This document shows, in pieces, positions 51,118 through 59,141 of a stretch of 64,000 bases of DNA. The translations under genes were made by a program, and so were the position numbers. This stretch comes from Clostridiaceae bacterium OM02-2AC. Its GTDB lineage: Bacteria > Bacillota_I > Bacilli_A > Erysipelotrichales > Erysipelotrichaceae. How positions within the stretch are numbered: the first letter of the stretch is position 1; each line of letters starts with the position of its first letter. Below the pieces are notes generated by a model, which saw only the letters and a list, made by a program, of their open reading frames with translations, searched no databases and was not told the origin of the DNA. Location of the stretch: contig QULU01000001.1 in the NCBI GenBank assembly GCA_003481775.1, positions 62,436 through 126,435 on the forward strand. Direction: 5' to 3'.

Positions 51118-51765
51118 ATGAAGGTACTGGCTGTCCTTATGCGTATTGAAAAGCTCGATAACGCCTGGAAATGGTTTATCAACAAGCCGTATGTAGACCG
51201 CGTGGAAGCACTGGGCTGGAGCCTGTATCCCATCTGCAGCATGGCGGGAATTGCGAGCGCGCTGCAGGTATGCGATGCGCTTTTACTGCCCGGAGGCTAT
51301 GATGTGCAAAGCTATTATCTGAAGGAGGCACGCGATGAGCATGTCGCAACCTATGCGCAGCCGATGGATCATCTGGAATTTCAGGTAATCGACGCATTCA
51401 TACACAATGAAAAGCCGATTCTGGGAATCTGCCGTGGGATGCAGACACTAAATGTATATGCCGGCGGGACACTTCTGCAGCATATTGATACACAGACCCA
51501 CGCACCAAAGCAGCTGCATACCGTACACAGCAGCTCACGCAGCGTATTGCATCAGCTGTATCCACAAAGCTTCACCGTAAACAGCTACCATCATCAGGTA
51601 GCCGGGCGATTGGGAGCGGGTTTTTATACCTCTGCCTTCAGTGAGGAGAATTATGTAGAAGCCATGGAGCATGAGAATGGCCGCATTCTCGCTGTCCAGT
51701 GGCATCCGGAGCTGATGGAAGACGATCAGATCCTTCCTTATTTTCTGGATGTTGTCTGCGCCTGA
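51118..51765 (+). CDS. Class I glutamine amidotransferase-like hydrolase (C26 family)
   Basis: The 215-residue protein resembles gamma-glutamyl-gamma-aminobutyrate hydrolases (PuuD). It has LLLPGGYDVQSYY, the nucleophile Cys in PILGICRGMQTLNVYAGGTLLQ (in part: GICRGMQTLNVYAGG), VNSYHHQVAGRLG, and the catalytic His-Glu in AVQWHPELM. Substrates in the family include gamma-glutamyl-GABA and related amides. AAGAGGTGACG precedes the ATG. The last 28 bases overlap the end of the convergent VTT membrane protein gene. Confidence 0.9.
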   Translation: MKVLAVLMRIEKLDNAWKWFINKPYVDRVEALGWSLYPICSMAGIASALQVCDALLLPGGYDVQSYYLKEARDEHVATYAQPMDHLEFQVIDAFIHNEKPILGICRGMQTLNVYAGGTLLQHIDTQTHAPKQLHTVHSSSRSVLHQLYPQSFTVNSYHHQVAGRLGAGFYTSAFSEENYVEAMEHENGRILAVQWHPELMEDDQILPYFLDVVCA

Positions 51766-52304
51766 ATTTTTTTCCTGCTCTTCCACCATTTCCAAACAAG
51801 CCACAGCATGATGGCCAGAGAAAACCAGGTGCCGAAGGCATCCACATTCATCACAGTTCCCAGATAGCGCAGAGACAGTGTTACCAATAAACTGCGCAGC
51901 AATCTGGCAAAGCCGTCACACAGCAGAAACGGAAACAGCCGCATGCTGGTGAAGCCGGCAAGATAGGCAAGAAGAAAATCCGGAATCGGGGTGATGCCAC
52001 CAATGAAGACGGCCAATAGACCATAGCTCTCCATCAGCTCCTCGCCATGCTCCACATCTTCTTTTGCGGCGATGTTATACAGCACTTTTTTACCCAGTAT
52101 CCGGGCAATGCCATAGCCGATCGCCCCGCCGATGCAGGTGCCTACTGCACCCTCCAGTGAGTACAGCAGCCATTTCTGCGGTGCATGCAGCACCAGCGGT
52201 ACCAATATGACCTCCAGAGAAGGAAGTGGAAGAAATGCTTTTAAAACAGAATACAGTATCAGACCGATATCCTGCCATACGATAAAAAAGTCCTGTACGT
52301 TCAT
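51738..52304 (-). CDS. VTT-domain (DedA/YqaA-like) membrane protein
   Basis: The 188-residue protein has four to five membrane segments with the VTT-type pattern LPSLEVILVPLVLHAPQKW, GAVGTCIGGAIGYGIARILG and FIGGITPIPDFLLAYLAGFTSM (in part: GGITPIPDFLLAYLAGFT), close to YqaA proteins. VTT proteins such as DedA and PetA/UptA recycle or flip membrane lipids; the role here is not known. GAGGGG precedes the ATG, but this region is inside a strong hairpin with a T run immediately downstream. The HAD phosphatase gene lies just upstream. Confidence 0.85.
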   Translation of the reverse strand: MNVQDFFIVWQDIGLILYSVLKAFLPLPSLEVILVPLVLHAPQKWLLYSLEGAVGTCIGGAIGYGIARILGKKVLYNIAAKEDVEHGEELMESYGLLAVFIGGITPIPDFLLAYLAGFTSMRLFPFLLCDGFARLLRSLLVTLSLRYLGTVMNVDAFGTWFSLAIMLWLVWKWWKSRKKIQAQTTSRK

Positions 52305-52335
52305 GAAATCCCCTCATTTCATTATACGTACAGGA
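52284..52335 (-). terminator. Hairpin/terminator enclosing the start of the VTT gene
   Basis: On the minus strand TCCTGTACGT (52326-52335) pairs with ACGTACAGGA (52291-52300), and an inner ATGAAAT/ATTTCAT stem folds the ribosome-binding site into the loop. A CTTTTTT run follows at 52284-52290. It looks like the terminator of the HAD gene and at the same time covers the VTT start signals. Confidence 0.7.
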
Positions 52336-52342
52336 TTTTGTT

Positions 52343-53119
52343 TTATACCAGTTCCAGCAGGTCATCGATAATCAGATCCGGATGCAGACAGCGCTGTTCG
52401 CAATCCAAACGGGAATGCACACCGCTTGTCACAAAAATCGTCGTACAGCCATGCCGCAAACCAAAGGCGACATCGGTTTCCAGATTATCCCCGATTACAA
52501 CAGCATCCTCTTTGGCGATTTGCGCATAGCGCAACGCTTCCTTCAGCATCGGCTCATGTGGCTTTCCGATCATCCATGCCTTCTGCTCACTGCAATATTC
52601 CAGCATATGCACCATCGCACCGTTTCCGATGCGAAAATAGTCTCCATGCGGCAAGCGTCGATCCGGATTGGTACCAATCAGCACCGCACCCTTCTGTAAA
52701 TGATAAAAGGCCCGACACAGCTTTTCATAGGTCACATTGGAATCAAGACCGGCAAATACCGCCTCCACATGTTCATCACACAGCGTAAAGCCCTGTTCCA
52801 GCAGCGCCTCCCGCATTCCCTCTTCTCCGATGTAAAACACACGCTGCAGCTGTGTTTCATGCCGGACATAGGCGGCAGCTGCCATCGCACTCGTAAAATA
52901 CTGTGCGTCCTGTAATCCTTGAAAGCCCATCGCTTCCATCTTCTTGCGATTCTGTGCGTGTGTACGCATGGCGTTGTTCGTCAGAAAATAATATGGAATC
53001 TGCTGTTTATGTAAGGCGTCTATAAACAAGGGGGCACTGGGAATCACTGCATCCCCGCGATACATTGTTCCATCAAGATCCAGAAGCAGTGTTTTATGCT
53101 GCAGCAGTGGATGCATCAT
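52343..53119 (-). CDS. HAD-IIA family sugar-phosphatase (NagD-like)
   Basis: The 258-residue protein carries HAD motif I LLDLDGTMYRGDAVIPSAP (Asp nucleophile at about residue 13), motif II YFLTNNAMRTHAQNRKKM, Lys in IGKPHEPM, and motif III VVIGDNLETDVAFGLRHGC. These mark the NagD-type class IIA phosphatases, which act on nucleotides or sugar phosphates. GGAGTATACG precedes the ATG. Its start overlaps the upstream gene by 26 bases, so they are coupled. Confidence 0.93.
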   Translation of the reverse strand: MMHPLLQHKTLLLDLDGTMYRGDAVIPSAPLFIDALHKQQIPYYFLTNNAMRTHAQNRKKMEAMGFQGLQDAQYFTSAMAAAAYVRHETQLQRVFYIGEEGMREALLEQGFTLCDEHVEAVFAGLDSNVTYEKLCRAFYHLQKGAVLIGTNPDRRLPHGDYFRIGNGAMVHMLEYCSEQKAWMIGKPHEPMLKEALRYAQIAKEDAVVIGDNLETDVAFGLRHGCTTIFVTSGVHSRLDCEQRCLHPDLIIDDLLELV

Positions 53120-53615
53120 CGTATACTCCTATGTAGTGGTGAAGAAAAGCCTCCTGTGAGAACTGTTCCTGATCGAGAAAGGCTTTCATAAGCATACAAA
53201 GCAAAGACAGCAGCGCCTGCTGTGTCGTACTCTTAAACCGCAGAGTACTGATATCATCCAGCACAAATTCCGCAATCTGATGATCTCGATCAAAGCAGAT
53301 CACCACACGTCTTCCTGCGTGCATCCCACAATAGAAGCGATAATATACATCATGATAGATCAGCTCATAGCCATCCCGACTCTTTTTCAGCTCTCCGATT
53401 TGCTCATCTCCCTCGTATACGGTGAAATCCATACACGGACGAAACCGGGAATACCATTTACGCAGCTGATAAAAGCCCATAATATCATGACCGTACATAT
53501 TTTTCAGATACACACTCAGCAATCCGTCTTCCTTTTCATAGGAAGCGCGGAATACACAACGTCCCTGTTCCTCAATACTGTATTCGTCAATGTCCTTACG
53601 CATCGTAAATTCCAT
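53094..53615 (-). CDS. Protein of unknown function downstream of a structured leader
   Basis: A 173-residue soluble protein that I do not recognise. It is rich in short beta-type stretches with aromatic residues (FRASYEKEDGLLSVYLKNMY, GFYQLRKWYSRFRPCMDF, YHDVYYRFYCG) and a helical end. The repeated strand pattern weakly resembles tubby/LURP-one-like folds, but I cannot support that. I start at ATG 53615; a GTG at 53624 is too close to AAAGGA. It is the first gene of a unit with the HAD phosphatase, under a strong promoter with a terminator in its leader. Confidence 0.65.
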   Translation of the reverse strand: MEFTMRKDIDEYSIEEQGRCVFRASYEKEDGLLSVYLKNMYGHDIMGFYQLRKWYSRFRPCMDFTVYEGDEQIGELKKSRDGYELIYHDVYYRFYCGMHAGRRVVICFDRDHQIAEFVLDDISTLRFKSTTQQALLSLLCMLMKAFLDQEQFSQEAFLHHYIGVYDDASTAAA

Positions 53616-53635
53616 TGTCTTCACGTCCTTTCATG

Positions 53636-53707
53636 AAAAAGCTCTTGATCGCACAAGAGCTCTTTATCTTAACCCACTATCGTAGGGTTACACAGTCTTT
53701 CGATGTC
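53636..53707 (-). promoter_or_regulatory. Structured 5' leader with terminator, possible riboswitch or attenuator
   Basis: The roughly 70-base leader contains AACCC/GGGTT (around 53670-53690) and then AGCTCTTG-TGCGAT-CAAGAGCT with TTTTTC (53636-53661), a terminator that ends only a few bases before the ribosome-binding site. Such a leader usually carries conditional termination. I could not match it to a known riboswitch class. Confidence 0.55.
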
Positions 53708-53713
53708 ACCTTT

Positions 53714-53742
53714 ATTATAGGTGATTTCTGTTCAATTTTCAA
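53714..53742 (-). promoter_or_regulatory. Strong promoter of the leader and unknown gene
   Basis: TTGAAA (53737-53742) and TATAAT (53714-53719) are 17 bases apart on the minus strand. This is one of the best sigma-A matches in the window. Confidence 0.8.
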
Positions 53743-53883
53743 GACATGGTGAACAGGTGTGCAAATTTTGTTTATGCCTTCTCAGCGCAGGGACACGTTT
53801 TCAATCATATTTCCGAAGGCGCTAGCAGGACACATACTGCCTACCTTTCCTTTTGCTGTATGCTTTCTTTTTGTACAAGCAGA

Positions 53884-55056
53884 TCAGGAATTCGTCTTTG
53901 CTGCCTTTTTCTGAAAATGATGTACATAAGTAAAGATCAGCAGCAGCGGCACGATGGAAAAAGCAGCAACGATATACAGGGTCCAGTCATACCCGAAGGC
54001 TTTGGACAGATAGGACGTGATCAGCGGTGTAATCAATCCACTGACGCCGATAAATACGGCCATGGCAAACATCTGTGCACTGCTGAACAGCTTTTGTGGT
54101 GTGATTTCCTTTACCAGCACCTTGCTTGTCAGCATGATGATGGGCAGCGTTACCAGCTGTAGTGCTGCGGTCAGAATGATCATCCACGGCTGAAAGGAAA
54201 AGCCATAGAGCAGGAATTTCACACCATACATAAACGTTCCAAAGTATAGCAGTGTCTTTGTCTGAAAGCGTTCCAGTATTTTCGAGGAAAACAGAAAGAG
54301 CGGTACCTCCATAAAGGATTGCAGCGCCCACTTAATGCCGACCGCTGTGGTGTCTCCTCCGATATCCAGCATTTTGTCAATGACCACATACTGATCTGCC
54401 GTCCCGATCATATAGACGAGCAGATAAATCAGCACCAGTAACAAATAGCCTTTATTCTTCAGGAGCTGCCGCACGCTTTCCATACGAATCCGCTCCCCCT
54501 CCTTTTTCTCGGCATCCTTTGCCTTGTAAATGAGCCAGCACAGGATAACGCTTACGATACCAAGTGAAATCAGCAGACTTTTATAATGAAAATGGCGAAC
54601 GAGGTAGCCGGCTATCGGAGAGCCAATCGTAAGTCCCAACGCCCCGCTCGCCCGCAGCCGCCCATAGTTTTCCTGATCGATTTCCAGCATCCAGGTTTCA
54701 TCCAGACCCATGATGACCTTCACCATACCACCCATCAGAGCCACTGTGAATACATGATACCAGAAGCTCTGACGCTCTACCAGAAACATGGCAAAGCTGC
54801 TCGCTGTCAACAGCACATAGGCCGCAAAGAAAAAGACCTTGACCCTTTGAAATCGGTCGCACAGATAACCGAACAGAAATTGTCCGATGATTGCTACAAC
54901 CGCATTTGCGGCCAGAATATAACCGCGCTGTACCACCGTATAGCCCAGCTTGCTTAAAAACGGAATCATCTGGGTATTGACCATCGATATGGCAAAAAAG
55001 GCAAGAAAGTTCATGGCATAAAGCAGCCATCGCATTTGCTTTTTGATAGTAATCAC
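53884..55056 (-). CDS. MFS transporter
   Basis: The 390-residue protein has twelve membrane segments and the MFS signature FGYLCDRFQRVKVFFF after segment 2 (about residue 62). A central charged loop (KAKDAEKKEGERIRM) separates the halves. It resembles the MFS_1-like/LacY-type group including sugar and nucleoside carriers, but no substrate can be named. The start is a GTG at 55056 with GAGGAT close upstream, which is uncertain. It is divergent from a TetR regulator, which is the likely controller. Confidence 0.82.
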   Translation of the reverse strand: MITIKKQMRWLLYAMNFLAFFAISMVNTQMIPFLSKLGYTVVQRGYILAANAVVAIIGQFLFGYLCDRFQRVKVFFFAAYVLLTASSFAMFLVERQSFWYHVFTVALMGGMVKVIMGLDETWMLEIDQENYGRLRASGALGLTIGSPIAGYLVRHFHYKSLLISLGIVSVILCWLIYKAKDAEKKEGERIRMESVRQLLKNKGYLLLVLIYLLVYMIGTADQYVVIDKMLDIGGDTTAVGIKWALQSFMEVPLFLFSSKILERFQTKTLLYFGTFMYGVKFLLYGFSFQPWMIILTAALQLVTLPIIMLTSKVLVKEITPQKLFSSAQMFAMAVFIGVSGLITPLITSYLSKAFGYDWTLYIVAAFSIVPLLLIFTYVHHFQKKAAKTNS

Positions 55057-55157
55057 ATCCTCAGGTATAGTATGGACATTGCTGCAGGCATCTAAAAATC
55101 TTTTCCCTTTTCTTTTCGCATATTGTATAATAGAACTGTTGAAATGGTGGTGTGTAT

Positions 55158-55757
55158 ATGCAGGAACATCTCAATACCAAAAGAATACTGGCGGCAGCAT
55201 TGAAGCAGCTGACCTGCCGCAAAAGCTTTGACAAAATCACGATTGCGGATATCACGCAGCAAAGCGGCTACAACCGGCAGACCTTCTATTATCATTTCCG
55301 TGATAAATATGAGCTGCTGAACTGGATCTATACAGATGATGCTCAGCAGGTGTTTGATGAAAATCTCAGCTTCGAAAACTGGCCGAAATATATTTCCGCC
55401 CTTTTGAATCACATGCGCAGCGAGAAGGAGTTTTATATCAATACGATCCGTAGTGATGAGACTTGCTTTGAACAATTCCTTTTTGACCTAACGAAATCCA
55501 TCTTCCATATGGCAATCGTAAGCCTCGACCAGCATCATCAGATCAATGAGGTGGAAATGAATTTCTATTCCCAGTTTTACAGCTTTGGGATAACCGGCGT
55601 GATTATCAGCTGGGTAAAAAGTGACATGAGAGAAAGCGCAGAGCGCGTCAGTGCCAACCTGAAATCACTGGCACAGGACAGTGAAAAGCTGGCATACTCC
55701 CGTTATCGGGAGGCCTATACGAAAATAACAAACGAGGAGGAACGACATGAAGAGTGA
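55158..55757 (+). CDS. TetR family regulator
   Basis: The 199-residue protein has a TetR helix-turn-helix (KITIADITQQSGYNRQTFYYHF at about residues 26-47; in part ITIADITQQSGYNRQTFYYH) and a C-terminal ligand domain similar to DhaS-like regulators. ATG 55158 is preferred over 55152; GGTGGTG lies upstream. A TATAAT box is at about 55125-55130. The cupin gene overlaps its end by 11 bases and the MFS gene is divergent, so it probably represses one or both. Confidence 0.88.
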   Translation: MQEHLNTKRILAAALKQLTCRKSFDKITIADITQQSGYNRQTFYYHFRDKYELLNWIYTDDAQQVFDENLSFENWPKYISALLNHMRSEKEFYINTIRSDETCFEQFLFDLTKSIFHMAIVSLDQHHQINEVEMNFYSQFYSFGITGVIISWVKSDMRESAERVSANLKSLAQDSEKLAYSRYREAYTKITNEEERHEE

Positions 55758-56079
55758 AATAGAGCATTATGAAAACCAATCTGGCGGTAAGGGTACGATG
55801 CATATTGAACGCCTGTTGCAAAGCGAGGAAATGGGAAGCAGTGTAAAAATGTATGCGAGGGTGACGATTGATGTAAATTCATCGCTGGGCGTACATCAGC
55901 ATATCGGAGATGGCGAGTCCTATTATATCCTGCAGGGTAGAGCGCTTTACGATGATAATGGTATCAAGCGTGAACTGCGTCCGGGAGATGTTACCTTTAC
56001 TCCGGATCAGGGCTTTCACGGCATTGAAAACATCGGAGATGAGCCACTGGTATTCATGGCATTGATCATTAAGGCATAG
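55747..56079 (+). CDS. Small cupin-domain protein
   Basis: The 110-residue protein is a single cupin barrel: motif 1 LGVHQHIGDGESYYILQGRALY (metal His pair and Glu, about residues 48-70; in part HQHIGDGESYYILQGRA) and motif 2 LRPGDVTFTPDQGFHGIENIG (in part GDVTFTPDQGFHGIENIG). Such proteins bind metals and act as isomerases, dioxygenases or sensors; the function is open. GAGGAGGAAC precedes the ATG. It is co-transcribed with the TetR gene. Confidence 0.87.
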   Translation: MKSEIEHYENQSGGKGTMHIERLLQSEEMGSSVKMYARVTIDVNSSLGVHQHIGDGESYYILQGRALYDDNGIKRELRPGDVTFTPDQGFHGIENIGDEPLVFMALIIKA

Positions 56080-56101
56080 AAGGCAGACAGCCTTCTTTTT
56101 T
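56078..56101 (+). terminator. Terminator of the TetR-cupin operon
   Basis: AGAAGGC-AGACA-GCCTTCT is followed by TTTTT and starts at the cupin stop codon. Confidence 0.87.
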
Positions 56102-56211
56102 AGTGTCTGTGCTTTCCTTTCCCTTACCTCACGTATGCTTTCTAATCCAGACTTTTGAAACGTTGTCGCATATACGCAAGAACATACGGAATAGCAGTTG
56201 AATATTTTATA

Positions 56212-56247
56212 CAAAAAAAAGACAAGCATACACTCATCTTTTTCTCG
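56212..56247 (-). terminator. Possible terminator of the phosphorylase operon
   Basis: On the minus strand AAAAAGA and TCTTTTT flank a 14-base region with a weak inner stem, followed by more T. It lies about 30 bases after the small membrane protein gene. Confidence 0.5.
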
Positions 56248-56274
56248 TTATTGATTATTCGTTAGATAGCACCC

Positions 56275-56655
56275 TCACACATCGTTATCGGAACTGCCGA
56301 CATGCAGAAAGATGCCTGGCAGAGCAAACAGCAGATAGCTGATACCATAGAGTGAAAACAGCGGATAACGGATAATGCCGGGAAACCATTGCATGACATG
56401 AAAGACATAGGTATCCAGCGCCAGCAGTGTATAACAGCTCATAAACAGCACACCAACGCCATATAGCCAGAGCGCACTTCTTTGCTTGACATGCAGAAGC
56501 AAAAGAACAACTCTTGTCATAAGCATTATCCCAAAAGCCAGTGTAAGACAGCGGATCATGGCTTGGATTCCGTTCGCAGAATTTGATATAAAAAGGAGAA
56601 CACTGAGGGCAGTGAGTATCCCGCCAGTGCTCAGAAATGCTTTTGCAGTACGCAT
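56275..56655 (-). CDS. Small membrane protein of unknown function
   Basis: The 126-residue protein has four membrane segments (about residues 8-24, 30-50, 60-80 and 95-117). I do not recognise a family. The ATG follows the phosphorylase stop directly (TAAATG), so translation is likely coupled. It is the last gene of a run through pyrimidine-nucleoside phosphorylase and dihydrofolate reductase. Confidence 0.65.
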   Translation of the reverse strand: MRTAKAFLSTGGILTALSVLLFISNSANGIQAMIRCLTLAFGIMLMTRVVLLLLHVKQRSALWLYGVGVLFMSCYTLLALDTYVFHVMQWFPGIIRYPLFSLYGISYLLFALPGIFLHVGSSDNDV

Positions 56656-57957
56656 TTATTGAATGATATCATGGATCAGCTTCTGCTTTTCCACCTTCTC
56701 CTGTGTGAAGACATAGGTCTGATAGAAGTCCTCCAGCCAGTGCTGCGGTAACGGATGATTGATGTGTACATAGGCAAGAATATCTCCCTTGTTTACATAG
56801 TCTCCATCCTTTTTGTTTAACACGATTCCGACAGCCGGATCAACCGGATCCTCCTTTACCATACGTCCTGCCCCAAGCTTCATCGCCAGTGTCCCCAGCT
56901 CCAAAGCATGTAGCTCCTTTACATAGCCCTCTTTTCGGGATGTTATTTCCAGAATCTCTTTTGCCTGTGGCAGCAGCTCTGGATGCAAAACCTGCTCGAC
57001 ATCTCCCTCCTGTGCCGCAACCATGGCAACCAGCTTTTCCAGTGCCTTTCCATTATGAATGACTTCCAGCAGCTGGTTTCTTGCGTCTTCTTCATCCTTT
57101 GCGATTCCTGTCTGCATGAGCATGATGCTTCCGGCCTCCAGACACAGCTGTGTAAAATCCTCAGGTCCTTTTCCCTGCAGCGTTGCAATCGCTTCTTTTA
57201 CCTCGAGTGCATTTCCGATGGCATTGCCCAGCGGCTGATTCATATTGCTGATCAGCGCCTTGACATCCTTGCCGAAGTGGCTTCCGATGGCGATCATCGC
57301 TTCTGCCAGCTCCTTTGCTTTTTCGCTTGTTTCCATGAAGGCACCCTCTCCGAATTTCACATCCAGAAGAATCGTATCAGAGCCGGCTGCCAGTTTCTTT
57401 GACATGATGCTGGATGCAATCAGAGGAATCGAATTGACGGTAGCTGTCACATCGCGCAAAGCATACAGCTTTTTATCTGCAGGCACCAATGTTGCGGTTT
57501 GTCCGATCAGTGCCAGACCTATTTCGTTTACCTGTGAAATAAACTGTTCCTGTGTCCGCATGACCTGAAAGCCGTTGATGGATTCCACCTTATCCAGCGT
57601 ACCACCGGTATGTCCCAGTCCACGCCCACTCATTTTCGCGACCTTGGCACCGCAGGCCGCAACCATTGGCGCAAGGGAAAGACTTGTTTTATCACCGACA
57701 CCACCGGTGGAATGCTTATCACATTTTCTTCCGGAAATCGCTGATAGATCAATCACATCCCCGCTGTACAGCATTTCCTCTGTCAGCCAGGCTGTTTCCT
57801 GTGCGTTCATACCATTAAAGTAAATCGCCATCAGCAGCGCACTGACCTGATAATCCGGAATATCCCCCTGGACATAGCCGGTGATGAAAAAATGAAGCTC
57901 CTCCTTTGTGAGTGGCTGCTTCTGTTTCTTTTTTTCTATTAGATCGACAAAACGCAT
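56656..57957 (-). CDS. pdp: Pyrimidine-nucleoside phosphorylase
   Basis: The enzyme splits uridine, deoxyuridine or thymidine with phosphate into base and (deoxy)ribose 1-phosphate. The 433-residue protein shows the helical N-terminus RFVDLIEKKKQKQPLTKEEL, the phosphate-binding block KCDKHSTGGVGDKTSLSLAP, MSGRGLGHTGGTLDKVESI, and the C-terminal AGRMVKEDPVDPAVGIVL. The start at 57957 has GGAAGG upstream; the longer frame lies within the dihydrofolate reductase gene. It follows dfrA by 20 bases, linking thymidine salvage with folate reduction. Confidence 0.95.
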   Translation of the reverse strand: MRFVDLIEKKKQKQPLTKEELHFFITGYVQGDIPDYQVSALLMAIYFNGMNAQETAWLTEEMLYSGDVIDLSAISGRKCDKHSTGGVGDKTSLSLAPMVAACGAKVAKMSGRGLGHTGGTLDKVESINGFQVMRTQEQFISQVNEIGLALIGQTATLVPADKKLYALRDVTATVNSIPLIASSIMSKKLAAGSDTILLDVKFGEGAFMETSEKAKELAEAMIAIGSHFGKDVKALISNMNQPLGNAIGNALEVKEAIATLQGKGPEDFTQLCLEAGSIMLMQTGIAKDEEDARNQLLEVIHNGKALEKLVAMVAAQEGDVEQVLHPELLPQAKEILEITSRKEGYVKELHALELGTLAMKLGAGRMVKEDPVDPAVGIVLNKKDGDYVNKGDILAYVHINHPLPQHWLEDFYQTYVFTQEKVEKQKLIHDIIQ

Positions 57958-57977
57958 AATGTTCCCTTCCTTCCTGC

Positions 57978-58439
57978 TTATCTTCTGCGATAATGCATGA
58001 TGTTGCACCCTTCCTTTTGTTCTGCTGAAAGCAATATAAATTCTTCGGGAGAAAACGCCGGAAACCAGGTATCCCCTGCACAAGCCTGTTCGATTCTGGT
58101 GATCCACAGCTCATCAGCATATGCGATTGCAGCAGCATAAATCTGTGCGCCGCCGCATACATAGAGTACTTCCTCTTTCTTCTTCCATTCTCTGCAAAGT
58201 GCTTCCGCATCGCTGCAGGGGAGCGCATCGCTATCGGACAGCGGCTTATGACCTGCGACATGAAGAATCCTATGATCCAGTCGTTTCGGCAGATGCTCAT
58301 AGGTCACTCTCCCCATCAGCAAATGATGATGCAGTGTCAGCTGACGGAAATGAGCCAAATCTGCGGGGCAATGCCATGGCATTTTATGATTTGCGCCGAT
58401 CAGCTGATTGACGTCCATCGCAACAACAATACTGATCAT
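57978..58439 (-). CDS. dfrA: Dihydrofolate reductase
   Basis: DHFR reduces dihydrofolate with NADPH, needed for thymidylate and purine synthesis. The 153-residue protein shows MISIVVAMDVNQLIGANHKMPW (in part: AMDVNQLIGANHKMPWH), the catalytic acid in CPADLAHFRQLT, LLMGRVTYEHLPK and YVCGGAQIYAAAI. The start overlaps the pseudouridine synthase stop by 4 bases (ATGA), with no strong ribosome-binding site of its own, so translation is probably coupled. It is a little shorter than usual but complete. Confidence 0.94.
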   Translation of the reverse strand: MISIVVAMDVNQLIGANHKMPWHCPADLAHFRQLTLHHHLLMGRVTYEHLPKRLDHRILHVAGHKPLSDSDALPCSDAEALCREWKKKEEVLYVCGGAQIYAAAIAYADELWITRIEQACAGDTWFPAFSPEEFILLSAEQKEGCNIMHYRRR

Positions 58440-59137
58440 GCCACATTTTTCAGGGCAGTGATTTCCTCTTCGCTCAGATACCGCCATTCTCCGCACGCAA
58501 GTGCCTCATCCAGCTGTAACGGTCCCATGGCAATCCGCTTGAGATAGACAACCTCATTACCGACAGCATGCAGCATTCGCTTCACCTGATGAAATCTTCC
58601 CTCCTGTATATGCAGAAGGATTTTCGTATCCTCCAGAATTTCCACACGTGCCGGAAGAACAGGCTCCTCATCCAGAATGATACTGCCGTTTTCCAGCCTC
58701 TTTTGATCCCCCTCCTGCAGCGACTGTGCAAGCTCTACAAGATAGGTCTTTTCAACATGATGCTTAGGAGAGAGCAGACGATGCGCCAGCTTACCGTCAT
58801 TTGTAATCAGCAGCAAGCCCTCCGTATCCACGTCCAGTCTGCCAACCGGAAAACAATCCTTCGGCAAAAAGGCATCAATACAATCCAGCACGGTTTCATA
58901 AATCGGATCACTCGTGGCACTGACAACATCCTGCGGCTTGTTCAGCATGATATAGACAACAGCCTCATAATAGATTTCCTCTCCATCAACACAAACGACA
59001 TCCACACCCTCTTGGATTTTCCTGTCGTCCTTTTGGCAGAGTTCTCCATTGATACACACTCTCCCCTTGCGAATTGCCAGCTTGACCTCCTTGCGGGTAC
59101 CCAGTCCCGCATGGGCCAGATATTTATCCAGTCGCAT
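58436..59137 (-). CDS. RsuA/RluB-family pseudouridine synthase
   Basis: The 233-residue protein has an S4 RNA-binding domain (MRLDKYLAHAGLGTRKEVKL, about 1-55) and a synthase domain with the catalytic motif FPVGRLDVDTEGLLLITNDG (in part: GRLDVDTEGLLLITNDG, Asp at about residue 103), then LLHIQEGRFHQVKRMLHAVG. Such enzymes modify 16S or 23S rRNA; RsuA makes pseudouridine 516 in 16S. The start at 59137 has AAGGAGAT upstream. It lies 4 bases after the flippase gene and overlaps dfrA. Confidence 0.93.
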   Translation of the reverse strand: MRLDKYLAHAGLGTRKEVKLAIRKGRVCINGELCQKDDRKIQEGVDVVCVDGEEIYYEAVVYIMLNKPQDVVSATSDPIYETVLDCIDAFLPKDCFPVGRLDVDTEGLLLITNDGKLAHRLLSPKHHVEKTYLVELAQSLQEGDQKRLENGSIILDEEPVLPARVEILEDTKILLHIQEGRFHQVKRMLHAVGNEVVYLKRIAMGPLQLDEALACGEWRYLSEEEITALKNVA

Positions 59138-59141
59138 ATAC

